Below, one piece after another: positions 4,669-6,413 of a stretch of DNA of 6,413 nt. Source of the DNA: DATAFO01 sp046728935. GTDB lineage: Bacteria > Actinomycetota > Thermoleophilia > Solirubrobacterales > 70-9. The notes under the pieces are model-generated. The model saw nothing but the letters and a program-made list of their open reading frames with translations. It was not told the origin of the DNA and ran no database searches. The DNA is taken from positions 1-6,413 of the forward strand of contig JBKPFS010000019.1 in assembly GCA_046728935.1 (NCBI GenBank), read 5' to 3'. The position numbers were made by a program, and so were the translations under genes. Numbering within the stretch: the first letter of the stretch is position 1; each line of letters begins with the position of its first letter.

Positions 4669-5625
4669 TCAGCCCTCCTCGCCGCCGGATGCGCCGGTTG
4701 GGGCCTCGTCGCCGTGGAGCGCGGCGGTCTGGGCGTCGAGCTCCGCCTTCAGCTCTTCGTAGGCCTCCGCCGCCTGCTCGGGACTCGGGGGCTTGCCGTG
4801 GAAGCCGAACCGCGCCTCCATCGAGGACACGCCCTTCCCCTTCCGCGTCTGGGCGACGATCGCCGCCGGCCGGTGCAGGGTGCGGCTTCGCTCGAGGGCC
4901 TCGACCACCTGCTCCATGTCGTGGCCGTCGATCTCGACCGTGTCCCAACCGAAGGCGTCGAACTTGCGTCGCACGTCGCCGATGTCCATGACCTCCTCGG
5001 TCGTGCCGTCGGTCTGGAGGTGGTTGTAGTCGACGATCGCGGTCAGGTTGCGGACCCCGAAGTGCGTTGCGGCCGTCGCGGCCTCCCAGGTCTGGCCCTC
5101 CTGGCAGTCGCCGTCGGAGAGCAGGCCGAAGACCTGGCTGGTGTCGTCGAGCCCGTCGAGACGAAGCGCGAGGCAGATGCCGACGCACATCGAAAGCCCC
5201 TGGCCCAGCGAGCCGGTCGAGACCTCGATACCCGGCGTCCGCTGCATGTCCGGATGACCCTGGAGCTCGCCGTCGATCTGGCGCAGGCCCATCAGGTCCT
5301 CGAGCGGGAAGTAGCCGTGCTGGGCGAGCGCGGCGTACTGGATGGGCGCCGCATGACCCTTGCAGAGCACGAACCGGTCGCGCTCGGGCCAGGCGGGATT
5401 CTCGGGGTCATGCCGGAGCACGCGGTAATACAGCGCCGCGACGATGTCCGCGGCGCTAAGGGAGGAGTCGAGGTGGCCGGACTTGGCCACCGCGAGCATG
5501 CGCACGCAGTCGACGCGAAGCACCGTCGCCCAACGCTCGAGCTCGGCGATCGAGGGTGTCGCCTCGGTCCTGTCAGCGAGCTTGGGCGGCGGCTTGGGGT
5601 CGGGAACCGGCCTCAGATGGCTCAC
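4669..5625 (-). CDS. Transketolase N-terminal (TPP/Mg-binding) subunit
   Basis: This 318-residue protein is the pyrophosphate-binding half of a split transketolase, acting with the C-terminal subunit encoded next. Motifs from the GTG start: KSGHLDSSLSAADI (48-61), CKGHAAPIQYAAL (88-100), GHPD and STGSLGQGLS (136-145), then the thiamine diphosphate/Mg motif SDGDCQEGQTWEA (170-182) through DYN at 199-201, where Asp171 and Asn201 are the expected metal ligands. DGHD (233-236) and RKGKG (261-265) follow, with a Glu/Ala-rich helical tail. Two positions are unusual: GHLD in place of the common GHPG, and Ser170 for the first Gly of GDG. The frame is open upstream to an ATG at 5745, but that would add 40 low-complexity residues and cross the divergent promoter region. 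GTG 5625 has TAACCT 7 nt upstream, fitting a leaderless start. No signal peptide; cytosolic. Pentose-phosphate transketolase is likely, but other ketol donors (as in SqwGH or AptAB type enzymes) are not excluded. Confidence 0.9.
   Translation of the reverse strand: MSHLRPVPDPKPPPKLADRTEATPSIAELERWATVLRVDCVRMLAVAKSGHLDSSLSAADIVAALYYRVLRHDPENPAWPERDRFVLCKGHAAPIQYAALAQHGYFPLEDLMGLRQIDGELQGHPDMQRTPGIEVSTGSLGQGLSMCVGICLALRLDGLDDTSQVFGLLSDGDCQEGQTWEAATAATHFGVRNLTAIVDYNHLQTDGTTEEVMDIGDVRRKFDAFGWDTVEIDGHDMEQVVEALERSRTLHRPAAIVAQTRKGKGVSSMEARFGFHGKPPSPEQAAEAYEELKAELDAQTAALHGDEAPTGASGGEEG
4673..4679 (-). promoter_or_regulatory. Strong Shine-Dalgarno (AGGAGGG) inside the 3' end of the N-terminal transketolase gene
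   Basis: AGGAGGG is encoded by the last Glu-Glu-Gly codons of the upstream gene and is 6 nt from ATG 4666. It is the best ribosome binding site in the window. It now serves the 59-codon frame rather than the transketolase subunit it evidently evolved for. Confidence 0.7.
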
Positions 5626-5632
5626 GCTGGCG

Positions 5633-5638
5633 AGGTTA
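5633..5638 (-). promoter_or_regulatory. -10 element (TAACCT) for a leaderless transketolase transcript
   Basis: TAACCT matches TANNNT and ends 7 nt before GTG 5625, placing the transcription start at or next to the initiation codon. No Shine-Dalgarno precedes the GTG. TTGGGC, 15 bp further upstream, is a weak -35 with short spacing. The same arrangement occurs on the other strand for the divergent lipoprotein gene. Confidence 0.45.
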
Positions 5639-5745
5639 GCCGAAGACACTCGGGCCCAACCTACGCTCGCGCGCGGACGGGAAGCGATGCCCGAATCGGC
5701 GCTGTTTCCGGGGACAAGCGGCGAGCTCGGGCTCGCTGGCCCCAC

Positions 5746-5751
5746 TAGCCT
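5746..5751 (+). promoter_or_regulatory. -10 element (TAGCCT) for a leaderless lipoprotein transcript
   Basis: TAGCCT fits TANNNT and ends 8 nt before ATG 5760; the spacer CGCCCCGC has no Shine-Dalgarno. No convincing -35 is visible. The 134 bp between the two divergent starts contain only short palindromes such as CCGA-A-TCGG (5691-5699) and AGGTT/AACCT (5633-5637, 5658-5662), with no clear operator. Confidence 0.42.
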
Positions 5752-5759
5752 CGCCCCGC

Positions 5760-6398
5760 ATGCGAGTCCAGTCGATCGCCGCGGCCCTTCTCGCCGCCTG
5801 TGCGCTCGCCGCCTGCGGCGGGGCCGACGACGGCGAAACCGCGAGCACGACGGCGGCGGCGCCTACCGAAGGCGTGAAACTCCCCGCGGATCGGGAGCCG
5901 GGCGGGGCCGGGCACGGCGGCGGGGATTCGGAGAACGCGCCGCCGCAGAACGAGGAGGCATCCGGTCGAAGCGGCGATGACCTCGCCGTCGCGCGGGCCG
6001 TGCGCGCCTACGTCGAGGGCCTCGACGCCCGCGACGGCGCGGCCGTGTGCTCACTGCTCGTCCCCGGGACGATCGAGTCGGTCGACCTTCCCCGGGATCG
6101 GAGCAGCTGCGCGGCCGCGCTTCGAGCCTCGATCGGCTACCGCGACCCGCGCGGGCTCCCGGTGTGGAGTACGGCGCGGGTCGCTGAGGTGCCGTCCGTC
6201 GAGGTGACGGGCGACACGGCCAAGGCCGTGGTGACGACGGTCACCCGGTTCGCGGACCGCAAGGACGTCTCGATCGAGGACGACGTCGTCTACCTGCGGC
6301 GCTCGGGCGAGCGCTGGCTGATCGCGAAGCCGAGCTCGACGCTCTACCGGGCGGTCGGGATCGCCGACGTCCCGCCCTCCGTCCTTGCCCCGCCTTAG
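5760..6398 (+). CDS. Secreted lipoprotein with possible NTF2/SnoaL-like domain, function unknown
   Basis: This 212-residue protein opens with a lipoprotein signal peptide: MRVQ, a hydrophobic run to about residue 18, and lipobox LAAC with Cys19 followed by GGADD. A second LAAC ends at Cys14, so two cleavage frames exist; Cys19 leaves a better h-region length. Residues 20-72 are a low-complexity, Thr/Ala/Gly/Pro/Glu-rich tether, usual for actinobacterial lipoproteins spanning the envelope. Residues 73-212 look folded: helix AVARAVRAYVEGLDARD (76-92), then a strand-rich part VEVTGDTAKAVVTTV (147-161), DVVYLRRSGERWLIA (175-189). The helix-then-'GDTAKV...W-I' layout resembles small NTF2-like (DUF4878/SnoaL-type) domains common in these bacteria; this is pattern recognition, not proof. 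Cys97 and Cys117 could form a disulfide outside the cell. It is transcribed divergently from the transketolase genes, so shared function is not implied. Confidence 0.85.
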   Translation: MRVQSIAAALLAACALAACGGADDGETASTTAAAPTEGVKLPADREPGGAGHGGGDSENAPPQNEEASGRSGDDLAVARAVRAYVEGLDARDGAAVCSLLVPGTIESVDLPRDRSSCAAALRASIGYRDPRGLPVWSTARVAEVPSVEVTGDTAKAVVTTVTRFADRKDVSIEDDVVYLRRSGERWLIAKPSSTLYRAVGIADVPPSVLAPP

Positions 6399-6413
6399 AG
6401 GCTGGCTCAAACC

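Noticed and set aside
5626..5745. 40-residue longer N-terminus of the transketolase N-terminal subunit (ATG 5745)
   Set aside because: The added residues are low-complexity, precede the family's first helix by far, and would overlap the divergent promoter region. GTG 5625 has a fitting -10 element.
4423..5748. Plus-strand open frame of 441 codons across both transketolase genes
   Set aside because: It is antisense to recognisable transketolase motifs, has no domain of its own, and has skewed Arg/Val/Gly-rich composition.

Overview
The window is a compact, very GC-rich stretch with strong G/C bias at third codon positions. It looks like a chromosomal segment of a high-GC actinobacterium. A member of Thermoleophilia/Solirubrobacterales is my best guess, from the style of the proteins and gene order; there is no rRNA or other marker to prove it. 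Two minus-strand gene blocks and one plus-strand gene fill almost all of it.

Cell envelope/RNA block (minus strand, about 3400 down to 1): ftsE, then ftsX, an S41 C-terminal processing peptidase, and the 5' part of a gene that looks like RNase R, cut by the window edge. The genes are packed like one operon: ftsE and ftsX abut (TAG directly followed by ATG), and the last two genes each start at a TTG inside a TTGA overlap with the previous stop. FtsE (ATPase) and FtsX (membrane subunit) form the divisome complex that controls peptidoglycan hydrolysis. The peptidase is membrane-anchored and keeps its Ser-Lys dyad. The 243 bp upstream of ftsE contains no conventional gene, but holds overlapping palindromes, a three-part stem-loop and a 13-codon reading frame ending 4 nt before the ftsE ATG.

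Split transketolase block (minus strand, 5625 to 3505): an N-terminal (TPP/Mg-binding) subunit followed by a C-terminal subunit, which together would make one transketolase-type enzyme of carbon metabolism. The most interesting feature lies at their junction. A 168-bp imperfect full-length inverted repeat (4485-4652), flanked by a 7-bp direct repeat, appears to be a MITE-like insertion into the original 5' end of the second gene. Removing it with one direct-repeat copy in silico restores an in-frame start with an ideal Shine-Dalgarno sequence 2 nt after the first gene's stop. Today the original ATG opens a 59-codon chimeric frame whose stop overlaps a new ATG supplied by the element's terminal repeat, suggesting that translation was rewired by the insertion.

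Divergent lipoprotein gene (plus strand, 5760 to 6398): a secreted lipoprotein with a C-terminal domain that may be NTF2/SnoaL-like. Both it and the divergent transketolase gene have a TANNNT hexamer 7-8 nt before the start codon and no Shine-Dalgarno sequence, the pattern expected for leaderless transcripts. The last 15 bases hold nothing recognisable.
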